This document shows, in pieces, positions 9,486 through 17,978 of a stretch of DNA of 51,195 bases. Under the pieces are notes generated by a model. The model did not search any database. It was not told where the DNA came from and saw nothing but the letters and a program-made list of their open reading frames with translations. The translations under genes were made by a program, and so were the position numbers. Source of the DNA: Chitinophaga pinensis (GTDB lineage Bacteria > Bacteroidota > Bacteroidia > NS11-12g > UBA955); assembly GCA_945890895.1 (NCBI GenBank), contig CAMDDG010000015.1:1-51195 (forward strand). The letters are read 5' to 3'. Numbering within the stretch: position 1 is the first letter of the stretch; every line of letters begins with the position of its first letter.

Positions 9486-10172
9486 TTAATCGAGTTCCTT
9501 CATTTCTCCAATGTTCAACAAATGCAATTCAATTCCTTGGGATTTGAATTTTTCTATGGCATGCTGATGATCAATTTGAATGTAACCGAACGTGTCGAAA
9601 TGCATTCCAATTACTTGTTTTACTCCCAACCATTTTGCGGCTACAATTGCATCGTCTACATCCATAGTGAAGTTGCCACCAATGGGTAAAATTGCCCATT
9701 GAGGTTGGTGCATTTCACCAATCAATTTTAAATCACTAAATAATGCTGTATCTCCAGCAAAATAAATACTCTCACGCTCTGATTTGATTACAAATCCACC
9801 TGCAATTCCACCGTAAGTTCCATCATCAAAGCTCGATGAATGAAGAGCAGGAGTGTGCACAATGGTTAATTCATCGCGTTTTAATTTTCCTCCTATGTTG
9901 GTAGGGTGGAAATTTGTTACTCCCTGGTTTTGCAACCAACTGCAAATTTCAAATACCGCTATGCACTCTGCATTCGATTGCAACGCAATTTCCACGGCAT
10001 CCGCTACGTGGTCGGAATGAGCATGAGACAATAAAAGCAGATGCGGCATGATATTTTTCACATTCACATCCTTGGCTAAGGAATTTCCTCGAATGAATGG
10101 ATCAAAAACAATACTTTTGCCATTCCAATTCAATTCAAAACAAGCGTGACCGAAGTACGTAATCTTTTTCAT
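9486..10172 (-). CDS. UPF0173-type metal-dependent hydrolase (metallo-beta-lactamase fold)
   Basis: From the ATG at 10172 the protein is 228 residues, starting MKKITYFGHACFELNWNGK, which is where this family normally starts; an upstream in-frame start at 10202 would add ten unlikely residues. The metal-binding HAHSDHV motif is at about 49-55, with the later histidine ALHSS, an aspartate in YFAGDTALF and a final GMHFDTFG. These are the ligands of a two-metal MBL hydrolase. Substrate unknown. It is first in the minus-strand operon leading to parAB. Its 5' end overlaps the possible GTG start of the divergent peptide-binding gene. Confidence 0.85.
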   Translation of the reverse strand: MKKITYFGHACFELNWNGKSIVFDPFIRGNSLAKDVNVKNIMPHLLLLSHAHSDHVADAVEIALQSNAECIAVFEICSWLQNQGVTNFHPTNIGGKLKRDELTIVHTPALHSSSFDDGTYGGIAGGFVIKSERESIYFAGDTALFSDLKLIGEMHQPQWAILPIGGNFTMDVDDAIVAAKWLGVKQVIGMHFDTFGYIQIDHQHAIEKFKSQGIELHLLNIGEMKELD

Positions 10173-12044
10173 CGATTTAAGCAGGGTAACAAAGTTATCC
10201 AATCAGCAATCAAAATAGCTACTTTGGGGGGGGTCGTTTTATTCACTTTTTTTGGAATAAAACGTTATCAAAATGTGGATAAGATTTCTAATCCCTTGAT
10301 ATTCCGATACAATGAGGATGTGTCAGTAAATACATTGGATCCAGCATTCATCAAATCGCAGTCCGAAATATGGATAGGTGCCCAAATTTACGAGGGCTTG
10401 ATGGGGTTGGATAGCCTTCTTAACCCCGTTCCCGAACTCAGTAAAACCGTTGAAATTGATCCAAGTGGCACTGTGTATAAGTTTACGCTCAAGCCGAATG
10501 TATTTTTTGTTTGGACCGATGTGAACAAAAACGGTGAATTACCGATATCAAAACAAGCATTAAACATTTACGATGTTGCATACAGTTTTTGTCGACTATT
10601 AAGTCCCAAAGTGGCTTCGCCAGGCGCTTGGATTTTATCCGACAAAATGGACATCCCCAAAGAACTGCAAGAAATTAAACCTGCAGATTGGAACATTCCA
10701 AAGATATGCAGCTCTGAGAAATCGCCCATTCACGTTCTCAACGACAGTACCCTAGAATTGAGGCTAACCAAACCATTTCCTGCATTTTTATCGCTGTTGG
10801 CCACCAATTATTGTTGGATAGTACCCCGATTTACACAAACATGGTCGCCCGAAAAAATGAGTACCCAACCCATTGGAACCGGTGCATTTTACTTACGACG
10901 TTGGGAAACAGATGTTAAATTAGTAAGTAGAAAAAATCCATTTTACCACGGAAAACCTGCCCAATTAGACGCCGTAAATGTAGATTTTGTAAAAAACAAA
11001 CAAACCGCTTTTATGCAATTTATGGCCGGTAAATACGATTTTTTTAATGGAGTGGATGCTTCGTTTCGAAACGAATTGTTAACTAAAACAGGTGAGCTTC
11101 AATCCCAATATTCTGCCAAAATAAATGCCAACATTACCGATTTTTTAAACACTGAGTATATTGGATTTTATTTGGGAGATTCGTTAGATGGTAAACTAAA
11201 TCCGTTTAAGGACAAGTTTTTACGAAAAGCCATGCAGGCCGCTGTAGATCAAGATCAGATTATCCGATTTTTTCGCAACGGTTTGGGTAAAAAAGGTCAA
11301 CAAGGATTTGTACCCCCTGCATTATTGATGTCGGATTACCCGGCAAATACAAGGTCTAATACCACTGAAAACACACATTCAAGTAATCAAACCGATTTAC
11401 ACCTGAATGAACCATTCAGTTTAAAAAACAATTCAAATCCATCAAAAGTGAGTACAGCAGCATCGAAAGGAAACTCAAATACAAATGGAAACCTAAATCA
11501 GGCAAGGGAATTACTACGTAAATCCGATTACTTAAAATTCCCTAAGCGTTATGCTCAATTAAAACTAACTACCACGTCGGATTATTTAGATATCGCTGTG
11601 TATTTGCAACGAGTTTGGAAAATGTTGGGATTGAATGTTGAAATAGATTTACAAACAGGTGGAATGTTGCGACAATTGCGAAATCAAGGGAAATTAGGCA
11701 TGTTTCGCGGTTCTTGGATTGCCGATTATCCGGATGCAGAAAATTATCTTTCTTGTTTTTATACGGGATATTTTAGTCCCAATGGTCCCAATTACACACA
11801 TTTCTCGAATTCAAAATTTGATCAATTGTTTGAGGAAATTGCATTCGGCGTGGTAAATTCCCCCGAAAAAGAAAAAGAAAGAAAACATAAAATAGTCATG
11901 GCTAATCAAATTTTGGCAGAAGAAGCACCGGTGATTGTACTTTATTACGATCGAAGCTTGCGATTGAGCCAAAAAAATGTAGTAGGAATGGGCAATGACG
12001 CCATTAACCGATTGAAATTAAATACAGTAACAATTAAAAACTAG
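10146..12044 (+). CDS. Peptide/oligopeptide ABC-transporter substrate-binding protein (SBP_bac_5)
   Basis: A 632-residue SBP family 5 protein. An N-terminal basic stretch and a hydrophobic anchor (LGGVVLFTFFGI, about 27-38) suggest membrane attachment. FRYNEDVSVNTLDPAFIKSQ begins the binding fold, and GTGAFYLRRWE and GMFRGSWIADYPDAENYL are typical family blocks. Residues about 395-450 are an Asn/Ser/Thr-rich insertion (NTTENTHSSNQTD) in the loop before the C-terminal lobe. No transporter permease genes lie nearby. The start is uncertain: GTG at 10146 overlaps the divergent hydrolase gene by 27 bp, and TTG at 10224 is an alternative. A run of eight G (10226-10233) lies in the early coding region. 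The 3' end overlaps mlaF by 11 bp. Confidence 0.85.
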   Translation: MTEVRNLFHRFKQGNKVIQSAIKIATLGGVVLFTFFGIKRYQNVDKISNPLIFRYNEDVSVNTLDPAFIKSQSEIWIGAQIYEGLMGLDSLLNPVPELSKTVEIDPSGTVYKFTLKPNVFFVWTDVNKNGELPISKQALNIYDVAYSFCRLLSPKVASPGAWILSDKMDIPKELQEIKPADWNIPKICSSEKSPIHVLNDSTLELRLTKPFPAFLSLLATNYCWIVPRFTQTWSPEKMSTQPIGTGAFYLRRWETDVKLVSRKNPFYHGKPAQLDAVNVDFVKNKQTAFMQFMAGKYDFFNGVDASFRNELLTKTGELQSQYSAKINANITDFLNTEYIGFYLGDSLDGKLNPFKDKFLRKAMQAAVDQDQIIRFFRNGLGKKGQQGFVPPALLMSDYPANTRSNTTENTHSSNQTDLHLNEPFSLKNNSNPSKVSTAASKGNSNTNGNLNQARELLRKSDYLKFPKRYAQLKLTTTSDYLDIAVYLQRVWKMLGLNVEIDLQTGGMLRQLRNQGKLGMFRGSWIADYPDAENYLSCFYTGYFSPNGPNYTHFSNSKFDQLFEEIAFGVVNSPEKEKERKHKIVMANQILAEEAPVIVLYYDRSLRLSQKNVVGMGNDAINRLKLNTVTIKN

Positions 12045-12765
12045 CTTGGAAAAATGCATTTAATTCGGGATTCGATAAACGAGCTTCATCGATTTCAGAT
12101 TTGCTTCCTTCCCACCATTTTTTTCCCTGATAGATGAAAATAATGTGTTCTCCTATGTCTTTAACGGTTTTCATGTCGTGAGAATTCACCACGGTAGTCA
12201 TGTGCAAATCCGCTGTCAACTGAGAAATAAGATCGTCGATAACGCGACTGGTTAACGGATCCAATCCAGAATTAGGCTCATCGCAAAACAAGTATTTTCC
12301 GTTTAAAGCTATGGCTCGAGCAATTCCTACTCGTTTTTTCATACCCCCAGAAATTTCAGCGGGAAATTTATGATTGGAATTCACCAAATTTACCATCGAT
12401 AAACATTCGTTCACCCGGTGTTTTCGTTCTTGAGCCGACATACTTGAGAACATTTTCAACGGAAATTCAACGTTTTCTTCCACAGTTAGTGAATCAAACA
12501 AGGCGTTGTTTTGAAAAAGCATGCCTATTTGTTTTCTCAATTTGAGCTTATCGTCGTAAGGCATGGAAAGGAAATCGTGGTTTTCGTAAAGAATTTGACC
12601 GGATTCCGGTATTAAAAGTCCAACCAAACACTTAAAAAGTACGCTTTTACCGCTACCAGATGCTCCGATAACCAAGTTGGGTTTCCCAGAAACGAATTGG
12701 GCATGGATATCAAATAAGATTTGACGATCGTTAAACGATTTATTCAGACCTATAACTTCTATCAT
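12034..12765 (-). CDS. mlaF: ABC transporter ATP-binding protein, MlaF-like
   Basis: A 243-residue ATPase with Walker A GASGSGKS (about 34-41), ABC signature SGGMKKR (about 139-145) and Walker B YLFCDEPNSGLDP (about 158-170). The SGGMKKRVGIARA signature and the pairing with an MlaE permease place it in the Mla/Mce/TGD group, which moves phospholipids between the inner and outer membranes. The start overlaps mlaE by 4 bp, so the two are translated together. The MlaD substrate-binding component is not adjacent. Confidence 0.85.
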   Translation of the reverse strand: MIEVIGLNKSFNDRQILFDIHAQFVSGKPNLVIGASGSGKSVLFKCLVGLLIPESGQILYENHDFLSMPYDDKLKLRKQIGMLFQNNALFDSLTVEENVEFPLKMFSSMSAQERKHRVNECLSMVNLVNSNHKFPAEISGGMKKRVGIARAIALNGKYLFCDEPNSGLDPLTSRVIDDLISQLTADLHMTTVVNSHDMKTVKDIGEHIIFIYQGKKWWEGSKSEIDEARLSNPELNAFFQASF

Positions 12766-13526
12766 AATCCCAAGAAAATCTGAGCGATAATTAAATCAAA
12801 AAACAATATAAAAACACAGATACGAGTAACAGCACGAGTTCCGGCTTCGCCCACTTCTAAGGCGCCCCCTTCGGTGTAATATCCCTGGAATGCGCTTAAA
12901 CTGGTAATTAAAAATGCAAAAATGAATCCTTTGATCATCATGATTCGCACGTATTCTGGGTGGAAAACCAAACGAGCTCCTAAAATTAGATCGTCGTAGG
13001 TAAGGGCAGAGGTAAATTTGGTAGCTAAAACACCTCCATACATCAACAAAAAGTTAGCAACAATAATCAAGCTTGGAATCATAATTAAACCGGCAACGAT
13101 TTTTGGCAATGCCACAAAAGACGCAGAATTAATACCCATCACTTCATAGGCATCAATTTGTTCTGAAATCTTTTTATTGCCAATTTCAGATGCAATATTG
13201 GCTCCAATTTTACCGGCTAAAACCAAACACGTGATGGTTGGTGCCAATTCTAAAATGGAACTGGTGCTTACAACCGTACCAACAACAAATTTTGGAATAA
13301 GTTGTGTCGGAAACATGTCGGATGGAGTAAGTAATTGATTGGCAGTTTGAATGGTGGTAACTGCCCCCATAAACGTGGCAATCAAAGCAACAACTGCCAG
13401 TGACCCAATACCAATTTGATACATTTCAAGCAGGAGAATTCTCCAAAAAACACTCCATTTTTGAGGTTTACGAAATGTTAGTCTCAAAAAGAGAAAATAC
13501 TGCCCGATTTCGGTGAAGAAATTCAT
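12762..13526 (-). CDS. mlaE: MlaE-family ABC transporter permease
   Basis: A 254-residue membrane protein with the MlaE (DUF140) core: a conserved loop LIPKFVVGTVVSTSSILELAPTITCLVLAGKIGANIASEIG and IDAYEVMGINSASFVALPKIVAG, followed by further membrane segments. It forms the permease dimer of an MCE-type lipid transporter with MlaF. ATG at 13526 lies 8 nt after a TAATTTCA box on the minus strand, consistent with a promoter directly in front of the gene. Confidence 0.9.
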   Translation of the reverse strand: MNFFTEIGQYFLFLRLTFRKPQKWSVFWRILLLEMYQIGIGSLAVVALIATFMGAVTTIQTANQLLTPSDMFPTQLIPKFVVGTVVSTSSILELAPTITCLVLAGKIGANIASEIGNKKISEQIDAYEVMGINSASFVALPKIVAGLIMIPSLIIVANFLLMYGGVLATKFTSALTYDDLILGARLVFHPEYVRIMMIKGFIFAFLITSLSAFQGYYTEGGALEVGEAGTRAVTRICVFILFFDLIIAQIFLGL

Positions 13527-13534
13527 TGAAGTCG

Positions 13535-13542
13535 TGAAATTA
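13535..13542 (-). promoter_or_regulatory. Probable -7 box of mlaE
   Basis: On the minus strand TAATTTCA is one base from the TAnnTTTG/TAnnTTCG patterns seen elsewhere here and ends 8 nt before the mlaE ATG. A TTTG lies about 23 nt further upstream. The fit is imperfect at the last base. Confidence 0.35.
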
Positions 13543-13674
13543 CATCAATTCAAGTACATTATTGGCAAAAACCGTTGAAATTGCAGAAAATTCGATGATT
13601 TAACGGCGATCCTAATTTTGTTAAACGCGGATTTGTGAGTTGGGCATTATAAACCCAATTCTGATGCCTTTTGA

Positions 13675-15774
13675 TTAGGAAATTTTACTCCAAATGGTCC
13701 GATTGGGCGATTTCCCCAATTCATTTCGGATAGGGGCCGATTCAGGCAACATCAGTAACTCATCTTTTTCTAGCCAATTTTGCGCTTCTGTGCGAGCAGC
13801 AATTAAAATAGCTTCATCGTGTCGGATATCCGCTAATTTCAAGTCCAAAACACCACTTTGCTTGGTTCCATCCAATTCGCCAGGTCCTCTTAATTCCAAA
13901 TCCACCTTGGCAATCTCAAATCCATCGTTGGTTTGAACCATGGTACGAATGCGTTTGGTGCCATTTTCGCTTAATTTCCCGCCGGTAATAAGTACGCAGT
14001 AACTTTGTTCAGCACCGCGACCAACACGTCCTCTAAGTTGATGAAGCTGCGCCAATCCAAAACGTTCTGCATTTTCAATCACCATCACCGATGCGTTGGG
14101 AACATTTACACCGACTTCAATAACGGTGGTTGCAATCATTATGTCGGTCTGATGTCGTTTAAATTTATTCATTTCCGCTTCTTTTTCAGCGGGTTTTAGT
14201 TTACCGTGTACCAAACTGTACTTGTATTGCGGTGTAGGAAGGTATTCTGTAACCATGTCGTAACCCGACATCAAACTTTGAAGTTCTAATTTGGTTGAGT
14301 CTTCGATTAATGGAAAAACATAGTAAATCTGTCGACCTTTTTCAATTTCTTCTTTGATAAAATCCATCACCAATCCGCGTGAAGATTCGTGTTTATGAAC
14401 GGTTCTTATGGGTTTTCTACCTTTGGGAAGTTCGTCGATTACACTCACATCCAAGTCTCCGTAAACGGTCATTGCCAGGGTTCGGGGGATAGGTGTAGCG
14501 GTCATAACCAAAATGTGCGGTAATACGTTACCCTTTTTCCAAAGTCGAGCCCGTTGAGCCACACCGAAACGATGTTGCTCATCGATAACCACCAATCCCA
14601 AATTGGAGAATTTAACTTGTTCTTCCAATAGGGCATGAGTACCCACAAGGATGTGGATTTCATTGTTTTCAAGTTGTTCTAAAGTAGCTAATCGTTCTTT
14701 TTTCTTGGTAGAACCGGTAAGAAGTTTTACCCTAAGATTCAATGGTTCGATCGATTCAGCTATGGATTCAAAATGTTGTTGAGCCAATATTTCGGTTGGA
14801 GCCATAATGCAAGCTTGAAATCCGTTTCCGGTGGAAATGAGCATACTTAAAAGGGCCACCATTGTTTTACCTGATCCCACATCGCCTTGCAACAAACGGT
14901 TCATCTGTTTACCCGTTTTCATATCGTTGCGAATCTCCCGTATCACCTTTTTTTGTGCATTGGTCAATTCAAACGGTATGAAATTTTGATAAAATGTATT
15001 GAAATGTTCACCGATTTCGTTAAAAATAAGTCCTCGATAAGTGCGATTTCGATTTCCTTTTAATTGTAAATGACGAAGTTGAAGGTAGAAAAGTTCTTCG
15101 AATTTTAACCGTTTTTTTGCCCATTCCAATTCGTCCACATTTCGAGGGGCATGCAACATTTGCAATGCTTGAGTTCGAGTGGGGAATTTGAATTTTTGAA
15201 CAATTTCTTGGGGGATGTTTTCCGGCATTTGAAATCCCGGTGAATATACCACCATTTTGCACAATTGAGAAAGGAGCTTGCTTTCGATCCGTCGGCGCTT
15301 GAGTCCTTCGGTCATGGGATAAACAGGCTGTAAACCGAGTTTCGATAATTGAAAATCGGGCGTTAATAATTCCAATTCTGGATGTGCAATAGAAAATTTC
15401 CCTTTGAAATCGTTAATTTTCCCATAAACTAAATAATCCGAATGCGGTTTTAAGTACTTTTCAATCCATTGTGCACCCTGAAACCATACCAACTCCAATT
15501 CACCCGTTCCATCAGTTAAAAATGCTGTATACCTGCGGCCAGCACCTTGTCCTTGCATTCCGCCCGGAATAATCTTTCCCTTAAATTGAACATAAACATC
15601 TTTATAACGAGGTACTTCAAAAATGGGAACCACTTTCGAACGGTCTTCATGGCGGAATGGGTAATGACTTAAAAGATCGGCAACCGTAAAAATCCCCAAC
15701 TCGGATTTTAAGGCCTCGGCTTTCGCCGGTCCTACGCCTTTAAGAAATTCGATATTGGAGTCGAGTTGAATCAT
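13675..15774 (-). CDS. recG: ATP-dependent DNA helicase RecG
   Basis: A 699-residue RecG of normal length. A wedge/OB-fold domain covers about 1-190 (FLKGVGPAKAEAL helix-hairpin-helix near 9-21). Helicase lobe 1 has Walker A GDVGSGKT at 297-304 and DEQH at 398-401. Lobe 2 carries TTVIEVGVNVPNASVMVIENAERFGLAQLHQLRGRVGRG, and the C-terminal TRG region follows. RecG remodels stalled replication forks and branched DNA. The gene stands alone on the minus strand; a 55-bp tandem repeat begins 7 bp upstream of its ATG. Confidence 0.97.
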   Translation of the reverse strand: MIQLDSNIEFLKGVGPAKAEALKSELGIFTVADLLSHYPFRHEDRSKVVPIFEVPRYKDVYVQFKGKIIPGGMQGQGAGRRYTAFLTDGTGELELVWFQGAQWIEKYLKPHSDYLVYGKINDFKGKFSIAHPELELLTPDFQLSKLGLQPVYPMTEGLKRRRIESKLLSQLCKMVVYSPGFQMPENIPQEIVQKFKFPTRTQALQMLHAPRNVDELEWAKKRLKFEELFYLQLRHLQLKGNRNRTYRGLIFNEIGEHFNTFYQNFIPFELTNAQKKVIREIRNDMKTGKQMNRLLQGDVGSGKTMVALLSMLISTGNGFQACIMAPTEILAQQHFESIAESIEPLNLRVKLLTGSTKKKERLATLEQLENNEIHILVGTHALLEEQVKFSNLGLVVIDEQHRFGVAQRARLWKKGNVLPHILVMTATPIPRTLAMTVYGDLDVSVIDELPKGRKPIRTVHKHESSRGLVMDFIKEEIEKGRQIYYVFPLIEDSTKLELQSLMSGYDMVTEYLPTPQYKYSLVHGKLKPAEKEAEMNKFKRHQTDIMIATTVIEVGVNVPNASVMVIENAERFGLAQLHQLRGRVGRGAEQSYCVLITGGKLSENGTKRIRTMVQTNDGFEIAKVDLELRGPGELDGTKQSGVLDLKLADIRHDEAILIAARTEAQNWLEKDELLMLPESAPIRNELGKSPNRTIWSKIS

Positions 15775-15780
15775 AATCAG

Positions 15781-15950
15781 AAATTAACCGCATTTTAGTT
15801 AGCTGCACAACGAATAAGTTAGTCAAGTTTCGAATAAATTAACCGCATTTTAGATAGCTGAACAACGAACAATTTAGTCAAGTTTCGAACAAATTAACCG
15901 CATTTTAGTTAGCTGCACAACGAATAAGTTAGTCAAGTATCGAACAAATT
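15781..15950. repeat. Three tandem 55-bp repeats plus partial fourth copy
   Basis: Units start at 15781, 15836 and 15891 with an exact 55-bp period, each beginning AAATTAACCGCATTTTAG; a fourth copy starts at 15946 and decays after AAATTAAC. Units 1 and 3 differ at only about two positions, while unit 2 differs from unit 1 at about five. There are no spacers, so this is not a CRISPR array. The array starts 7 bp upstream of the recG start codon, so it would fall in the recG promoter region. Confidence 0.9.
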
Positions 15951-16262
15951 AACTGTGCAATGAACCATTTAATTTTAATTAAAGACAAAAGTAAATTCAA
16001 TTTTCACAATAAATTTTGTGAGTTATCCATACACATTATTGCCTGACTAAAATTGAAATCATATTACCCAAACAGGGAATGCATAATCTTCTGAGCAATT
16101 TATGTTTTAAGATCAACAAGCGTCATTTAAACATTAGAATTTTAAAACGTAAGCTCTACTTATTATTTAAAACGTAAGCACCGATTATTTAAAATGTACG
16201 CTCTAGTCATCGAAATCCAAATCAAGATAAAAGTTGAAATTTTAGAACTTCAATGTAAGGTG
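15951..16262. other. AT-rich intergenic region between recG and fabG
   Basis: This is the rest of the 528-bp gap after the 55-bp array. It has no convincing ORF and no tRNA-like structure. It contains the short triplicate motif at 16141-16201 and leads into the fabG promoters. Confidence 0.6.
16141..16201. repeat. Triplicated 14-bp motif upstream of fabG
   Basis: TTTAAAACGTAAGC occurs exactly at 16141-16154 and 16166-16179, and as TTTAAAATGTACGC at 16188-16201, at offsets of 25 and 22 bp. It could be a short degenerate tandem array or protein-binding sites; nothing in the sequence decides between these. Confidence 0.7.
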
Positions 16263-16297
16263 TAATTTCGTACACATGTTTTTTATGCTTAATTTCG
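16263..16297 (+). promoter_or_regulatory. Two tandem -7-like boxes in front of fabG
   Basis: TAATTTCG occurs at 16263-16270 and again at 16290-16297. Each is followed after exactly 5 nt by an in-frame ATG (16276 and 16303). The box resembles the Bacteroidota -7 consensus with C for the third T. The second copy favours 16303 as the main start. Confidence 0.5.
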
Positions 16298-16302
16298 CCC
16301 CC

Positions 16303-17046
16303 ATGTTATCAGGAAAAACAGCGTTAATCACTGGAGCTTCTCGCGGAATTGGTAAAGGAATTGCGGAAGTTTTTGCTAAAAATGGCTGCAATATTGCATT
16401 CACATTTGCTTCATCTGTTGAAAAAGCTCGCGCTTTCGAATCAGAATTATCCGAAAAATATGGTGTAAAAGTAAAAGGTTACCAAAGCAACGCTGCTGAC
16501 TTTAAGCAAAGCGAAGAATTGGCAAATCTTGTGATTGCTGATTTCGGCAAAATTGATGTTTTGATTAATAATGCAGGTATAACTCGCGATACACTCATGC
16601 TTCGCATGACCGAAGAACAATGGGATGATGTAATCAATACCAATTTAAAAAGTGCTTTCAATCTAACCAAAGCCTTTTTGAAACATTTCTTGGGTAACCG
16701 CGCAGGATCTATTATTAACATGACATCTGTTGTTGGTGTAACTGGTAACGCAGGACAAGCGAATTATGCGGCTTCTAAAGCGGGTATGATTGGATTTACA
16801 AAAAGTATTGCAAAAGAATTAGGATCTAGAGGTGTACGTTGCAATGCTGTAGCTCCGGGTTTTATTGAAACGGAAATGACCGAAGTTTTGGATGAAAATG
16901 TGAAAAAAGGTTGGATTGATACCATTCCTTTGAAACGTGGTGGAACTCCTGAAGATGTGGCAAATGTATGTATGTTCTTAGCTTCAGATATGAGTCAGTA
17001 CATTACCGGTCAGACCCTTTCGGTTTGCGGTGGAATGTTGATGTAA
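16303..17046 (+). CDS. fabG: 3-oxoacyl-[acyl-carrier-protein] reductase FabG
   Basis: From ATG 16303 the protein has 247 residues, the usual FabG length, beginning MLSGKTALITGASRGIG. It is a classical SDR: the TGASRGIG cofactor loop is at 10-17, NNAG near 87-90, the catalytic Ser in NMTSVVG near 138, and YAASK near 151-155. The C-terminus GQTLSVCGGMLM matches FabG closely, with Cys where most members have Asp (VDGG). FabG performs the first reduction in fatty-acid elongation using NADPH. An earlier in-frame ATG at 16276 would add nine hydrophobic residues (MFFMLNFAP). Nearby tatC is in the same direction but has its own promoter. Confidence 0.9.
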   Translation: MLSGKTALITGASRGIGKGIAEVFAKNGCNIAFTFASSVEKARAFESELSEKYGVKVKGYQSNAADFKQSEELANLVIADFGKIDVLINNAGITRDTLMLRMTEEQWDDVINTNLKSAFNLTKAFLKHFLGNRAGSIINMTSVVGVTGNAGQANYAASKAGMIGFTKSIAKELGSRGVRCNAVAPGFIETEMTEVLDENVKKGWIDTIPLKRGGTPEDVANVCMFLASDMSQYITGQTLSVCGGMLM

Positions 17047-17120
17047 GTTCTGTTTTTTACGAACGTATATCTTTTTATAGCATTCAAATAAAGTTGTTTT
17101 CTTAATCCTCACTTTTAAAC

Positions 17121-17128
17121 TAATTTTG
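17121..17128 (+). promoter_or_regulatory. -7 box of tatC, 4 nt from the start codon
   Basis: TAATTTTG is an exact TAnnTTTG match and ends 4 nt before the tatC ATG at 17133. TTG at 17094-17096 could be a -33 element. A transcript starting at the usual distance would have almost no leader. Confidence 0.6.
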
Positions 17129-17132
17129 TAGC

Positions 17133-17978
17133 ATGCCTTTGGATCAAGTCGATGTAGATGAATTATATCCCAATGAAAAAAATATGGGATTTTTTGACCA
17201 TATCGACGAACTCCGAGCTCGCTTAGTTCGCATAGCTTATGCACTCCTCGGTACAACCATAATTGCATTTTTTTTCGTTGAGAAAATATTTGATTTTATC
17301 ATACTATCGCCGTTTAAAGCAGATTTCTGGGGATATCGATTCTTTTGCAAAGCCGGACGTTTTTTTACTCAATCGGATGCTCTGTGTTGGACACCGCCTG
17401 CGTTAAGTATGCAAAGCCAACAAATTCAAGGTCAATTTGTTAGCGCATTTAAAATTTCATTTGTTCTTGGGGCAATAGTGAGTTTTCCTTACATTGTACA
17501 GCAAATTTGGCTGTTTGTGAAACCGGCACTGAGCGCTGCTGAAATTAAACGAGTGCGAAAAAGTCTTTTCGTAGTCTCTTTACTTTTTTTTACGGGTGTT
17601 TTCTTTGCCTATTTTTTGTTGGTTCCAGTTGCTACCAACTTTTTACTTACCTATTCTTTAAGTCCACAAATTCAGAATATTATAACCGTTTCCTCTGTTA
17701 CAGGATTCGTTACTTTTATGAGCTTAGCAACAGGTTTGGTTTTTGAACTCCCGGTTTTAATCTATGTATTGGCTAGTATAGGATTAGTTACTTCTGATTT
17801 ATTGAAAAAATATTGGAGATATGCCGCCGTAATTATTTTTGTAATTGCTGGTATTGCAACACCTTCTCCGGACATGTTTTCTCAATTGTTATTGGGATTG
17901 CCCTTGATGTTTTTGTATTTCTTGGGGATACAAATCGCCAAACGAGTTGAAAAACGACGTAACGAACTGGATTCATAA
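17133..17978 (+). CDS. tatC: Twin-arginine translocase subunit TatC
   Basis: A 281-residue membrane protein with six predicted helices. The N-terminal motif MGFFDHIDELRARLVR is the TatC signature that contacts the twin-arginine signal peptide (conserved Glu in HIDELR). F.YIVQQIWLFVKPALSAAEIKRVRKSL and the C-terminal GIATPSPDMFSQ are also diagnostic. The first periplasmic loop carries an insertion of about 35 residues with two cysteines (FFCKAG and ALCWTPP). TatC is the receptor of the folded-protein Tat export system; tatA/B are not in the window. Confidence 0.95.
   Translation: MPLDQVDVDELYPNEKNMGFFDHIDELRARLVRIAYALLGTTIIAFFFVEKIFDFIILSPFKADFWGYRFFCKAGRFFTQSDALCWTPPALSMQSQQIQGQFVSAFKISFVLGAIVSFPYIVQQIWLFVKPALSAAEIKRVRKSLFVVSLLFFTGVFFAYFLLVPVATNFLLTYSLSPQIQNIITVSSVTGFVTFMSLATGLVFELPVLIYVLASIGLVTSDLLKKYWRYAAVIIFVIAGIATPSPDMFSQLLLGLPLMFLYFLGIQIAKRVEKRRNELDS

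Noticed and set aside
13215..13235. CACGTG considered as a parS core
   Set aside because: The flanks are not palindromic and it lies inside mlaE coding sequence.
15781..15950. Repeat array considered as a CRISPR
   Set aside because: Units are contiguous with a 55-bp period and there are no unique spacers and no cas genes.
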